Source of the DNA: Methanospirillum lacunae
GTDB taxonomy: Archaea; Halobacteriota; Methanomicrobia; Methanomicrobiales; Methanospirillaceae
Assembly (NCBI RefSeq): GCF_046195335.1
Contig: NZ_CP176093.1
Length of the DNA: 64,000 nucleotides
Reading direction: 5' to 3' (one strand)
Shown: piece by piece, positions 27,562-35,403 of the stretch
How positions within the stretch are numbered: the first letter of the stretch is position 1
Layout: every line of letters begins with the position of its first letter
Made by a program: the position numbers and the translations under genes
The notes under the pieces: model-generated
Database searches by the model: none
What the model was told of the DNA's origin: nothing
What the model saw: the letters and a program-made list of their open reading frames with translations, nothing else

Positions 27562-28172
27562 ATGATAGTAATTCTATGTTCTCTTTTCCGCTTTGTTCAT
27601 GCAGACGAATCTGACAAAATTTCTCATCAGGATTCTCCATGGACCGGGGCATAGGGTGATGTAATTATACATTATACCTCTATTAGAATGGCTCTGTAAT
27701 AGATTGAATAACCACGGTACCTAATCCGGTTGTGGCTGATCCGTTCTAATTATCAGGGAAACTCTCAAAAGATACCATGGATTTTTACGGTACCGGAACC
27801 GTAAATGTTGTGGTTAATATTGGTGAATCTTACTCGTACACATTTAATGCAACCAGAAATGGAACTGTTATCCCTGATCAGGATTGGACCGGTATCTTGG
27901 CCAGTAAATGGAATATTATAATTTTAATTCATAATGGTTCCACTATAATCAGAGATTATTACGCCCTGTCTTCAACACAATTCTGCGTTTATGTTGAAGG
28001 AAATATTTCAATAAACGGAAAAATTCTCTTTATGATCTGGATATCACCAGTACAGGATACTTATTCTCTATCGGATGATGGTCAGTATATGATAGATGGA
28101 GAACGTACAGATGAAAAATTAAGTGTAAATGGGGATTTTTTTAGTCTGACCAAAAAAGAATATACACTTTGA
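27562..28172 (+). pseudogene. Decayed secreted-protein gene
   Basis: A frame starting ATG 27562 reads as a short signal-peptide-like start (MIVILCSLFRFVHADESD) but ends at a TAG after 30 codons. Further downstream, in another frame, 131 codons from 27777 to 28172 (MDFYGTGTVNVVVNIGESYS) encode a beta-rich, Asn/Ser-containing segment with no signal peptide of its own. I read this as one secreted-protein gene broken by at least one frameshift and stop. The alternative is a short intact protein at 27777-28172; its ATG has no good Shine-Dalgarno. Confidence 0.45.
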
Positions 28173-28261
28173 ACATACCCTCTTACTTTTTTTGATATTA
28201 TTCATTGTATGAATATCTCAATAATTCTGGCCCATTCCAATTTCGGGTAACATTGATTGGT

Positions 28262-29482
28262 TTATTCCTGGATATCTGCCACCTTTAGTTTTTTCACTAT
28301 TAGCCATCCAACGAGACAGACAAATCCAACAACGATATTCAAGGTTCCTAAAAGGAATGTTCCCGTCATATCAAAGGAGATGAGAAACATTCCGATTGTT
28401 CCAAAAATGAGACTAAAAGAATTTACTAATGCAACTGCGGAACCAGTATCCTTTTTTTGTTGTTCGAGGGTTAAGAATGTCCCGGGTATCTTGACGCAAC
28501 TTGTCATCACTGATGCAGGAAGGAGGGCGAAAGAGAATACAAGCGGTCCCAAATTCCCGATTATACAAACCAGAACACCTCCGATGATGGTGATTATAAA
28601 ACTAAAAACGATAATCTGTGATCTTGTGAAATGGCGAAAAAGCCATAGATATATAAATGGTCCAAGGATGAGTCCGAGAGCATTCAGGGCAAAAAATAAA
28701 CTAAATACTTGTTCAGACACACCGAATCCTCGTTCAAAGATGAATGAAGATGCAGCTACAAATGACAGGGGGGTGATTGTAGTCAATGAAAAAATGATAA
28801 GAAGAGAGGAAAAACTACGGTTGCTTAAAACAACTCCCAGTTTCTTCATCGATTGCATAACCGTCCCGTTAAATCTGGATGGTATAGATTCACTAAAAAG
28901 AAGAGCACCGCAAAGAGAGATGAGACCTATAAGAGTTAAAGTCCAGAATATGCCTCTCCATGATGTATAGGGTAGCATGAATGCACCCAGAACAGGGGCT
29001 ACCGCCGGGGCTATAAATATCATGGACTGTACAACTGCAAGGACAGATTCCTGTTTTTTTCCTGAATATGAATCCCTGACAATGGCTGTGGCAACAGTAA
29101 TTGCACCACTTCCTCCAATTGCCTGAAAAACCCTGAATACGATCAGGTACCAGATGTTCAATGAAATTGCGCATCCAAAACTAGAAATGATATAGAGAAC
29201 GAGACAGGTTATTAAAATAGGTCTGCGTCCGTATTTATCTGATAGTGGCCCCCATACAAACATCCCGAGACTAAAAAATATAAAAAAGAGGATGAGAGTA
29301 AGGTTTGCAAGATCGCCGGTGACATGAAAATAATCACTCATACCGGGAAGAGCAGGTAGATAGAGATCGGTAGAAATTGGGGCAAAAGCTGATAAAAGAG
29401 CGATAAACACTATAAGCCCTTTATCACCCAGATATTTCTGTCTGGATGAAATCGGTTTGGATTCCTGATATATGGCAGTCAT
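28262..29482 (-). CDS. MFS multidrug exporter, Bcr/CflA family
   Basis: This 406-residue transporter has 12 predicted helices and the MFS motif A loop GPLSDKYGRRPIL near residue 82. The N-terminal STDLYLPALPGM region is characteristic of the Bcr/CflA drug-export family, which pumps bicyclomycin-like compounds or peptides out using the proton gradient. It lies downstream of a small peptide gene and a GNAT-YoaP gene on the same strand. A TATA-like element near 29530-29540 may give it its own promoter. Substrate unknown. Confidence 0.92.
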   Translation of the reverse strand: MTAIYQESKPISSRQKYLGDKGLIVFIALLSAFAPISTDLYLPALPGMSDYFHVTGDLANLTLILFFIFFSLGMFVWGPLSDKYGRRPILITCLVLYIISSFGCAISLNIWYLIVFRVFQAIGGSGAITVATAIVRDSYSGKKQESVLAVVQSMIFIAPAVAPVLGAFMLPYTSWRGIFWTLTLIGLISLCGALLFSESIPSRFNGTVMQSMKKLGVVLSNRSFSSLLIIFSLTTITPLSFVAASSFIFERGFGVSEQVFSLFFALNALGLILGPFIYLWLFRHFTRSQIIVFSFIITIIGGVLVCIIGNLGPLVFSFALLPASVMTSCVKIPGTFLTLEQQKKDTGSAVALVNSFSLIFGTIGMFLISFDMTGTFLLGTLNIVVGFVCLVGWLIVKKLKVADIQE

Positions 29483-29631
29483 ATTAACATTTAGAAGTTA
29501 TTTCGGGGGTTGTTATTGTAATCAAAACTAAATATAATTGAGTTCTTTGTGAAATATTGCAATCTGATATCTTGGGAAAAAGTACCTGAATCAAAAAGAA
29601 TTCAGCTGATTTAGGTAGACATAATATTGTG

Positions 29632-29639
29632 GAAAAAAA
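29632..29639 (-). terminator. T-run terminator after the peptide gene
   Basis: Reading the minus strand, a run of seven T follows the stop of the small peptide gene by about 8 bases (TAAAGCAGTCTTTTTTT). Poly-T tracts commonly terminate archaeal transcription. This would make the peptide a short separate transcript. Confidence 0.45.
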
Positions 29640-29646
29640 GACTGCT

Positions 29647-29784
29647 TTAAGTAGTTACACCTGACCCAGTGCAACAGGCAGGATTATTGAACATTTCTCC
29701 ATATGTACATGTTTCGGCCCCACCGATGAATGCGTCACTGTTCAGGTCAATAGCCATTGGTTTCTCATAATCCATCTTTTCCAT
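29647..29784 (-). CDS. Candidate modified-peptide (RiPP-like) precursor
   Basis: This 45-residue peptide starts MEKMDYEKPMAIDLNSDA and splits naturally into a leader with the KPxxIDL pattern common in precursor peptides, a double-Gly (FIGG) site at residues 19-22, and a core ETCTYGEMFNNPACCTGSG with three Cys and several Thr/Ser. The frame is open 33 codons further upstream to 29883, but a TATA box at 29886-29894 makes a start at 29784 more likely. Neighbours on the same strand are a GNAT-YoaP protein and an MFS exporter. No radical SAM, YcaO or lanthionine enzyme is adjacent, so modification is an inference from peptide layout only. Confidence 0.5.
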   Translation of the reverse strand: MEKMDYEKPMAIDLNSDAFIGGAETCTYGEMFNNPACCTGSGVTT

Positions 29785-29885
29785 TTTTACCACAAGACAT
29801 TCTTTTGTTCTACTTGTATATGAGTTTGTTTGAGTTACAACAAGGATAGTGATAGTATGATGGAAAATTCGGACTATCTGCACAC

Positions 29886-29894
29886 TATTATAAA
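29886..29894 (-). promoter_or_regulatory. TATA box of the peptide gene
   Basis: On the minus strand the sequence TTTATAATA stands about 100 bases before the ATG at 29784. With usual spacing transcription would begin near 29862, leaving a leader of about 78 nt. Confidence 0.45.
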
Positions 29895-30075
29895 TTTAGC
29901 CAGAAATTCCCATCAGGGTTTGAAGGAACTTTTCGATCGATAAAAAACGTGGAAGTTTCTACTTACGCAATTGATCCGGATATAATATCTTCATCTTTGA
30001 ATTTTTAATATACTGTATTTGTAGATTCAGATCTCAATATTCTCTTAGCATATGTTAAATTCAATATTCTGGTTT

Positions 30076-30858
30076 CTAGTTAGCCATTATCTTTTTCATG
30101 ATATTTTCAAATCTTGTATTACTGATCGGATGATGACTGATGACTTTTCCGTTGTAAATAATGCAGAAGGTCCCAAATGCGCAGGGTGTTTGCCTTATTT
30201 TTTGTGGACTTTCTAGATCTATCAGGACGGGAGTCTGGTGATATTTTTCTTTCGCAGTTTTCATAATTGCCTCAACGTTTTTTTCAGAATATGGACACTG
30301 GGCAGATCTTATTATAGTCAGGCCAGAGGGATAATCTGCAGCCCGTGATGAAATATCATTAGAAAATCGGGGCATTTTATTGTCAATATGAAACGACAAT
30401 GTAAGGAGATCAAAGTCAGGCTGTACAGAATCGGTGATGGTAAAACCAAGATTGATGAAAATATCTTTCTTTGCCATGAATGCTCCAGAGCGGGTGACTA
30501 CTGCGACACCTTTAAAGTCCCCCTCTTTCGCCTCTCTGATACATTCCCTGATTAATTTTTTTCCATATCCTCTTCCTTTGTATTCTTTATTAAAACCAGT
30601 AAATAAGCATTGAATAAAAAGATATCCGTCTGCCTCAACCGGTCGGTGAGCGATTTCTCCTGGCATATATTCAATCATACCCTGATATCCTGCTGATTCT
30701 GAAAAAAGGATTTTCATCCTGAGTCCCTTGGGATAGTATTCTTTAAACCAGTTGATCTTCTTCCTGAGTTCTAGGTGTTTTTCCATATTTTTGTACCCAC
30801 AGACTCCATATTGGGCAATGTTTTCAGGAATTATATTAATAATTTCAAGATCGTGCAT
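30076..30858 (-). CDS. GNAT acetyltransferase with C-terminal YoaP-like domain
   Basis: This 260-residue protein has an N-terminal GNAT acetyltransferase domain with the acetyl-CoA loop KEYKGRGYGKKLIREC near residue 95, and a C-terminal YoaP-like domain (about 175-260) containing SAQCPYSEKNVEAI and the TPCAFGTFCIIYNGKVI segment. The second part looks thioredoxin-like with Cys that could be redox-active. The acyl acceptor is not known. It lies upstream of the peptide gene on the same strand, which makes a peptide-tailoring role possible, but members also occur alone in other genomes. Confidence 0.88.
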   Translation of the reverse strand: MHDLEIINIIPENIAQYGVCGYKNMEKHLELRKKINWFKEYYPKGLRMKILFSESAGYQGMIEYMPGEIAHRPVEADGYLFIQCLFTGFNKEYKGRGYGKKLIRECIREAKEGDFKGVAVVTRSGAFMAKKDIFINLGFTITDSVQPDFDLLTLSFHIDNKMPRFSNDISSRAADYPSGLTIIRSAQCPYSEKNVEAIMKTAKEKYHQTPVLIDLESPQKIRQTPCAFGTFCIIYNGKVISHHPISNTRFENIMKKIMAN

Positions 30859-30928
30859 ACAGAATCCGATTAAATTGATATCTCAAAAAGGAATATATAA
30901 TTTCTGAAAACACATTCTAATTATTTTG

Positions 30929-30978
30929 AGGCTATCCAATGGAAGTTTTTAGATTGGACAGCCTTATTAGGGCTGTCA
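30929..30978. repeat. Overlapping inverted repeats able to form two alternative hairpins
   Basis: AGGCTATCCAAT (30929-30940) pairs with ATTGGACAGCCT (30953-30964) with one mismatch. The second arm can instead pair through GACAGCC with GGCTGTC at 30972-30978. The two hairpins exclude each other. They lie between the tRNA-Thr gene and the GNAT-YoaP gene on the minus strand. The origin could be an attenuator-like element or a remnant end of a mobile element; neither is proven. Confidence 0.5.
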
Positions 30979-31123
30979 GTATTTCCTGGATGATGGTTCA
31001 AGATCTGATGGAGTAGATATCACCGTCATTGAATGAAAAGGATTATTCGTTATGTATTGTTTGAAAACAAATATTTCCTGAAATAATACATACAAAAAAA
31101 GTCTTTAGGAATTAATAGTTCAA

Positions 31124-31195
31124 AGCCGCTGGAGGGACTTGAACCCTCGACCTGCTGATTACGAATCAGCCGCTATACCGCTAAGCCACAACGGC
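31124..31195 (-). tRNA. tRNA-Thr (CGU anticodon)
   Basis: The minus strand folds into a complete 72-nt tRNA. The acceptor stem GCCGUUG/CAGCGGC has only one G-U pair, and the discriminator is U73, as expected for archaeal threonine tRNA. The anticodon stem GCUGA/UCAGC holds the loop UUCGUAA, giving anticodon CGU for ACG codons. The T arm is GAGGG-UUCAAGU-CCCUC. CCA is not encoded and there is no intron. An AT-rich element at 31236-31250 is a likely TATA box. Confidence 0.96.
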
Positions 31196-31235
31196 GTGCC
31201 TATATATGTCGATCTCCTGACATAAAAAAAAATCG

Positions 31236-31250
31236 TTAAAATATATTTTA
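31236..31250 (-). promoter_or_regulatory. Likely TATA box of tRNA-Thr
   Basis: TTAAAATATATTTTA lies 41-55 bases upstream of the mature tRNA 5' end and overlaps the stop codon of the DUF3467 gene. It would direct a transcript with a leader of about 15-20 nt to be removed by RNase P. The palindrome could also act in the other direction. Confidence 0.35.
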
Positions 31251-31538
31251 CGAGTATCCGGTCATTGACGTAACATTCTGTGCTTTTTCCTTTGATGCTT
31301 CAAGTGGCCGGAACTTTTGTTCATATTCTCCAACTGTTCTCTGAAGTACCTCTAACAGATTCTTTGCATGGGTTGGTGAGATGCTGACTACTGCCTTGCC
31401 CCGGGCCTGGTTGATTCCCGGAATCTGGTGAAGGAACATAAACGTAAACTCATCCTCTTTATAAGCGATCTGGATCATATTACTGTATACGGGCTCCAGG
31501 TTTGGGGGAATAGTCACCTGAATCTCATTTGAGGTCAT
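31248..31538 (-). CDS. DUF3467 family protein
   Basis: This 96-residue soluble protein matches the DUF3467 family: PPNLEPVYSNMIQIAYKEDEF then the conserved SPTHAKNLLEVLQRTVGEYE helix. Members are widespread in bacteria and methanogens, but no function is established that I can name. It is divergent from the Cas4-like gene with 30 bp between starts, and its stop overlaps the probable tRNA promoter. Confidence 0.85.
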   Translation of the reverse strand: MTSNEIQVTIPPNLEPVYSNMIQIAYKEDEFTFMFLHQIPGINQARGKAVVSISPTHAKNLLEVLQRTVGEYEQKFRPLEASKEKAQNVTSMTGYS

Positions 31539-31568
31539 ACCTACATCTTATATGGGATCTGCATTAAA

Positions 31569-32267
31569 TTGACCGAATCAAACAATAAAACCGGGGATAC
31601 TATTTCGATATCTTCAATTATTCAGGCATACCGGTGTCCACGACGATACTACTTTTCAAGACATGACCCGGTGATATCCTCTGGAAAGTATACCATCTGC
31701 AAGCAGGTGTCTCTCTGTAAGGATCAGACACCTGATGAAGATCAACTCTGGGAAGAAATATGTTTGATCGATCCTACCGTGAAGCCAGACCTGCGGGAAT
31801 ATCTTTCCCGGTGCCTGGAGATTATGGCCCACACACCGGTTGTTAAGTATACTGACAGTGATATTCAGGTTCATTCTGTTCGGTACGGGATCTATGGACT
31901 TGTTGACAAACTTGACTCTTCTTCAAACACGATCTCAATAATCAGAAGTTCGGGAGCTCCTGCATACGGGTGCTGGTCTGATGACCGGGTTCGGTTAGCT
32001 GCCTGTATTCTTTGTCTCAAAGAATCTACTGGCATTGATATAGTTGGGGGAAATATCGAGTACATTCCTGATGGAATTGTCAGGTACTGTGAACCGCAAC
32101 CACGGGACCGGCGAAGACTATTGCAGGCATTGCACATGGCGCAAAAAGTGATGAATGGCAATCTTCTGGATAAACCGGTGAATGCCCCATGTAAAAAATG
32201 TCTGTATGTGAATCAGTGTAATCCTGACAAACCAAAAACACTCTCAAGCATTCTCTTCAAGAAGTGA
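31569..32267 (+). CDS. Cas4/Dna2-like protein with altered nuclease motif
   Basis: This 232-residue protein has the layout of Cas4/RecB-like Fe-S exonucleases: an early Cys in YRCPRRYYF near residue 18, and a C-terminal CKKCLYVNQC cluster motif, together the four Cys for a [4Fe-4S] cluster. The nuclease core shows GIYGLVDKLD (motif with Asp), but the usual E-x-K element is replaced by SIIRSSGAP, followed by a QLxxY-like DDRVRLAACILC helix. It is thus probably not an active nuclease. No cas genes or arrays are nearby. The start is TTG at 31569; there is no alternative ATG in the conserved region. Confidence 0.78.
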   Translation: MTESNNKTGDTISISSIIQAYRCPRRYYFSRHDPVISSGKYTICKQVSLCKDQTPDEDQLWEEICLIDPTVKPDLREYLSRCLEIMAHTPVVKYTDSDIQVHSVRYGIYGLVDKLDSSSNTISIIRSSGAPAYGCWSDDRVRLAACILCLKESTGIDIVGGNIEYIPDGIVRYCEPQPRDRRRLLQALHMAQKVMNGNLLDKPVNAPCKKCLYVNQCNPDKPKTLSSILFKK

Positions 32268-33179
32268 AAGTGATCTGATAAACTCACCTTTCGCCTCCCG
32301 GGTAGTTCCGACAATGAGCCACTTTTGATCACCGTGTTTTTCTACAATACCCTGTGCCTCTATCGTCTCACCTTTCTTTGCCTGTCCGGTATAGGTATGG
32401 GTAAATGATAAAACCCGGTTGATTTCAGGATGAGAAATCTCAAAGATTGACGGACTGTCAAAGGCGAATGTATCATCTATAACAGATGCTTCGATGGTCC
32501 GGGTTCCAAGTACCTCTCCTTTATGCATCACAAAACCGGGCAGGTCTTCATACCCCCGGGAATAGAGGAGATCAAAATAGGTACCGTCTATCTGCCCGCG
32601 ATTCCACTTTCGTTGCTCATGAAGGATAAACTCCTCGTACCCAAGATCCGGATTGCGTTTTTTATATACGGTCTTCCAGAGACTATCATCAAGATCTTCG
32701 ATATCACCGGATACAATTCCCTCTTTCAGTCGTTCCTGGGCACGGGAAAACCAGTTCCCATACACGACCCCGTCGATATCTGATCCAGAATCCGCAATTT
32801 CGCAAAGTCGGGATCCGGTAACACCAAATGTTCCTTCCGGAAGATTGAATATTTCCTTGAACCGGTTAACCGCTGAATCTCGATCAGCAATAACCGACAA
32901 TTTTTCATCTGGCTTGAGTATCTCTACAATATCTGAAAGAGGAATCCTGTGAACAAGGCCTGAGTACTCGGGCTTCTTCTTCTGGATCAGGGCATATGCT
33001 TCTTCAAAGTCTACCTTTCGATATCTGATTCCCTTTGGATCAACACGTTCACCAGATGGATCAGGGATATACCGGAGAACACAACCAACACCCCCATTCG
33101 TATCGTATGCAGCTACTGCATAAAGCCAGTTATCAGCATCCCTGATAAAGTCGCGGATTCTGATTGGACGAGTATTCAT
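32244..33179 (-). CDS. Predicted nucleotidyltransferase
   Basis: This protein of about 311 residues has a polymerase-beta-type nucleotidyltransferase core in its middle: FGVTGSRLCEIADSGSDIDGVVYG (GS motif plus DxD, residues about 120-140). The N-terminal about 100 residues and C-terminal OB-like region are specific to an archaeal family of predicted nucleotidyltransferases. Target unknown. Its ATG at 33179 overlaps the Sua5 stop (ATGA), so it is coupled to tRNA threonylcarbamoyladenosine synthesis. The 3' end overlaps the Cas4-like gene by 24 bp convergently. Confidence 0.82.
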   Translation of the reverse strand: MNTRPIRIRDFIRDADNWLYAVAAYDTNGGVGCVLRYIPDPSGERVDPKGIRYRKVDFEEAYALIQKKKPEYSGLVHRIPLSDIVEILKPDEKLSVIADRDSAVNRFKEIFNLPEGTFGVTGSRLCEIADSGSDIDGVVYGNWFSRAQERLKEGIVSGDIEDLDDSLWKTVYKKRNPDLGYEEFILHEQRKWNRGQIDGTYFDLLYSRGYEDLPGFVMHKGEVLGTRTIEASVIDDTFAFDSPSIFEISHPEINRVLSFTHTYTGQAKKGETIEAQGIVEKHGDQKWLIVGTTREAKGEFIRSLSLLEENA

Positions 33180-33757
33180 TCTATCCACTCTGCAAGCATG
33201 GCTGCTATCCGTTCAATATCTGCTCCCGGACGAATAATCTCCCTGTTCACCAGATCTACAACCGTTGATGGCGTGCCTTTGAGTGCCCCAACATCAATGG
33301 CAAAATCATGTGGGACCAGGGCATCATTAATCGTTATCGGGGAGGGAGCTCCTGAAAGATTGGCACTGGTTGCAGTTATCGGGCTGTCAAACCTGTTTAT
33401 TATCTCAAGTGCTACATCCTGTGCCGGATACCTGATACCAATAAGATTGGTTCCAGAAGTCAGAAGGGAAGGAAGTACTGACCGTGCCTTAAGAACCAGT
33501 GTTACCGGTCCTGGCAGAAATTCGTTGAGAAACGCTTCTGCAATCTCATCAACATAGGCAACGGCTGATATCATCTCTACATCACAAACTGCAATAGAAA
33601 GTGGTTTGTGATATTCGCGACCTTTCGCCTCATAGACTTTATGAATCGCCTCTTCTGAGAGGGCATCAGCCCCCAGACCGTATAGAGTATCAGTCGGATA
33701 TACGATAAGTCCGTCTTTATTCAGGACATCAACTGCTTTTTTAATCTGCTCTTTCAA
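33176..33757 (-). CDS. Threonylcarbamoyl-AMP synthase (Sua5/YrdC)
   Basis: This 193-residue YrdC-domain enzyme makes threonylcarbamoyl-AMP from threonine, bicarbonate and ATP for t6A37 of ANN-reading tRNAs. Motifs are VYPTDTLYGLGADA near residue 20, KGREYHKPLSI near 45, PGPVTLVLKA near 82 and ITATSANLSG near 125. It is the short form without the C-terminal Sua5 domain. It overlaps neighbours on both sides by 4 bp (DUF5612-like upstream, nucleotidyltransferase downstream), forming a three-gene unit. Confidence 0.94.
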   Translation of the reverse strand: MKEQIKKAVDVLNKDGLIVYPTDTLYGLGADALSEEAIHKVYEAKGREYHKPLSIAVCDVEMISAVAYVDEIAEAFLNEFLPGPVTLVLKARSVLPSLLTSGTNLIGIRYPAQDVALEIINRFDSPITATSANLSGAPSPITINDALVPHDFAIDVGALKGTPSTVVDLVNREIIRPGADIERIAAMLAEWIE

Positions 33758-34371
33758 AATTTTCTCCCCTGTACCCGGTATAAATCAAAAACTGCTATCG
33801 ATGAAACATGCATGACTGCGAATACACCTGCTTGTATTGGATCGGTTACGACAAGATCGGCATGATCAACAACCGTACCTGCCATGTTTAGTGCAATTAC
33901 CGGAATTCCCGAAGCCCTCACCCTGTCGACTGCTCTAGATACCTCTCCTCCCATCAGAGATCCGGCAAGGACAAGCATGGATGCCCTCGGCAGTCTTGCT
34001 ACGGCATCAACAGCTTGGGTAAGAGTCTTTTCACCAACGAGCGGGATTGTATCAACTGAAATTCTCTCTCCCCTGATATTATGCCGGTCTGCCTCGTTAA
34101 CTGCTCCAAGGGCTACCTGAGCAACCTGTGCACCGCCACCGATGATGATAACCCTCTTTCCATAAATATCGCCGAAGGAGCGATGGATAATGACTTCACT
34201 GACTCCAGGAAGATTCTGAAGACTGGTGATGAGATGATCTTCAATGATCTCTCCTTCAAATTCAACATAAAGTTCTTCGTATGTCTCATCACACTGTCCT
34301 TCACAGGCTTCTAGGTGTATCATGACAATGTTTGCCTTATGTTCTGCAAACACTGTTGCAATATCTTTCAA
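33754..34371 (-). CDS. ACT-domain plus Rossmann-like protein (DUF5612 family); start unclear
   Basis: The frame encodes an N-terminal ACT-type regulatory domain, then a nucleotide-binding-like domain with GKRVIIIGGGAQVAQVALGA near residue 70 and DHADLVVTDPIQAGVFAVMHV at the end. It matches methanogen DUF5612-type proteins with no known function. The first usual start is TTG 34371, but the ACT sequence continues upstream (LKAVCIIARNKSGV) to an in-frame TGA at 34438-34440 with no ATG, GTG or TTG between. Either a rare start codon is used or the 5' end is damaged. Five codons before that TGA is an ATG-ATG pair (34455/34452). Confidence 0.78.
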   Translation of the reverse strand: MKDIATVFAEHKANIVMIHLEACEGQCDETYEELYVEFEGEIIEDHLITSLQNLPGVSEVIIHRSFGDIYGKRVIIIGGGAQVAQVALGAVNEADRHNIRGERISVDTIPLVGEKTLTQAVDAVARLPRASMLVLAGSLMGGEVSRAVDRVRASGIPVIALNMAGTVVDHADLVVTDPIQAGVFAVMHVSSIAVFDLYRVQGRKF

Positions 34372-34546
34372 AACTCCTGACTTGTTTCTTGCTATGATAC
34401 AGACTGCCTTGAGTCCTTCTTCAGATCCCGTTCTGAATCAACTCCTATCCATCATCAATAATAATCAGAATTTTTCTTGTTCTGGTTTCCAAAGTAGAGT
34501 TGACGTTACCAAAGATACAATTTTTCTCGATCCTGTAAAAAAACAG

Positions 34547-35203
34547 TTATGGATCACGTCGGTGCATGATCCCCTGAAGAAGCATCTTGATAACCATGCC
34601 GACTGCAAAGAGGCAGAGTAGAAGAACAAACCACATGAGCACTCCGACATTGTGCTGAACTACCGGAACATTTCCGATTATATTACCTCCAAGAACAAGT
34701 CCCCCGGCCCAGAGAAGACCGCCGGCTATGTTATATATCAGGAACCAACGATAGTGCATATTTCCAATTCCCGCGAGGAAGGGGGCAAAAGTTCTGATAT
34801 ATGGAACAAATCGTGCAACAACAATGGTGGCACCGCCCCATCTGGCGTAAAATTCCCTGGTAAATTGGATCCATTCCCCTTTTACAAACCCTGAAAGTCT
34901 CCCGGTCATCATCCTTTCTCCAGCATAACGACCGATCCAGAAGTTTGCAGTGTCACCAAGAATGGCGGCAGATGCTACAACAACAAGTAGGAGCGGAAGG
35001 TCCAGAACTCCGGATCCTGCTAGTGCTCCGGCAATAAAGAGCAGTGAATCGCCCGGAAGAAATGGTGTTATTACAAAACCGGTTTCGCAAAAGATGATGA
35101 TAAAAAGAACAAGGTAGATGAGCAGACCAAGTTCACCGGCCATTTGGGATAACGATTGATCAAGGTTGAGGAAGAGATCGAGAGGATTGACGGACATGCT
35201 CAT
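34547..35203 (-). CDS. DedA family membrane protein
   Basis: This protein of about 218 residues has four to five membrane helices and the DedA (SNARE-associated) hallmarks: ETGFVITPFLPGDSLLF near residue 45, FWIGRYAGER and GGATIVVARFVPYIRTFAPF near residue 120 with the conserved Arg and Pro. DedA proteins act in membrane lipid scrambling and homeostasis. The start is uncertain: ATG 35227 is upstream and ATG 35197 downstream; I use 35203. It is divergent from the stress-protein gene. Confidence 0.9.
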   Translation of the reverse strand: MSMSVNPLDLFLNLDQSLSQMAGELGLLIYLVLFIIIFCETGFVITPFLPGDSLLFIAGALAGSGVLDLPLLLVVVASAAILGDTANFWIGRYAGERMMTGRLSGFVKGEWIQFTREFYARWGGATIVVARFVPYIRTFAPFLAGIGNMHYRWFLIYNIAGGLLWAGGLVLGGNIIGNVPVVQHNVGVLMWFVLLLCLFAVGMVIKMLLQGIMHRRDP

Positions 35204-35403
35204 AGGAGATTGTTCGTGCCTCCTCATGAGGTTTCCCGCAAAAAATGATTTTCACTCTCATTTATTCAGGGTACTTGCTTCTGATAACAAGTCCTGATAA
35301 GGAAATATCTTTGCCTGGACGTCATGGAAGAATGAGAATAACCCGTTCTCACCTGAAAGAATCAGACAGGCTAATATCGCGGGAAGACCAATGGAGATCA
35401 TCC

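Noticed and set aside
28257..28970. Plus-strand frame of 237 codons across the MFS gene
   Set aside because: It is antisense to a transporter with clear family motifs and 12 helices, and the translation is basic and featureless.
31124..31195. tRNA-Thr as an integration site for a mobile element
   Set aside because: No integrase gene and no duplicated tRNA 3' end were seen on either side within the window.
34438..34440. In-frame TGA read as selenocysteine, or a stop codon decoded as pyrrolysine
   Set aside because: Pyrrolysine uses TAG, there is no sign of a selenocysteine insertion element, and the position next to the start makes recoding unlikely; a start-site anomaly is simpler.
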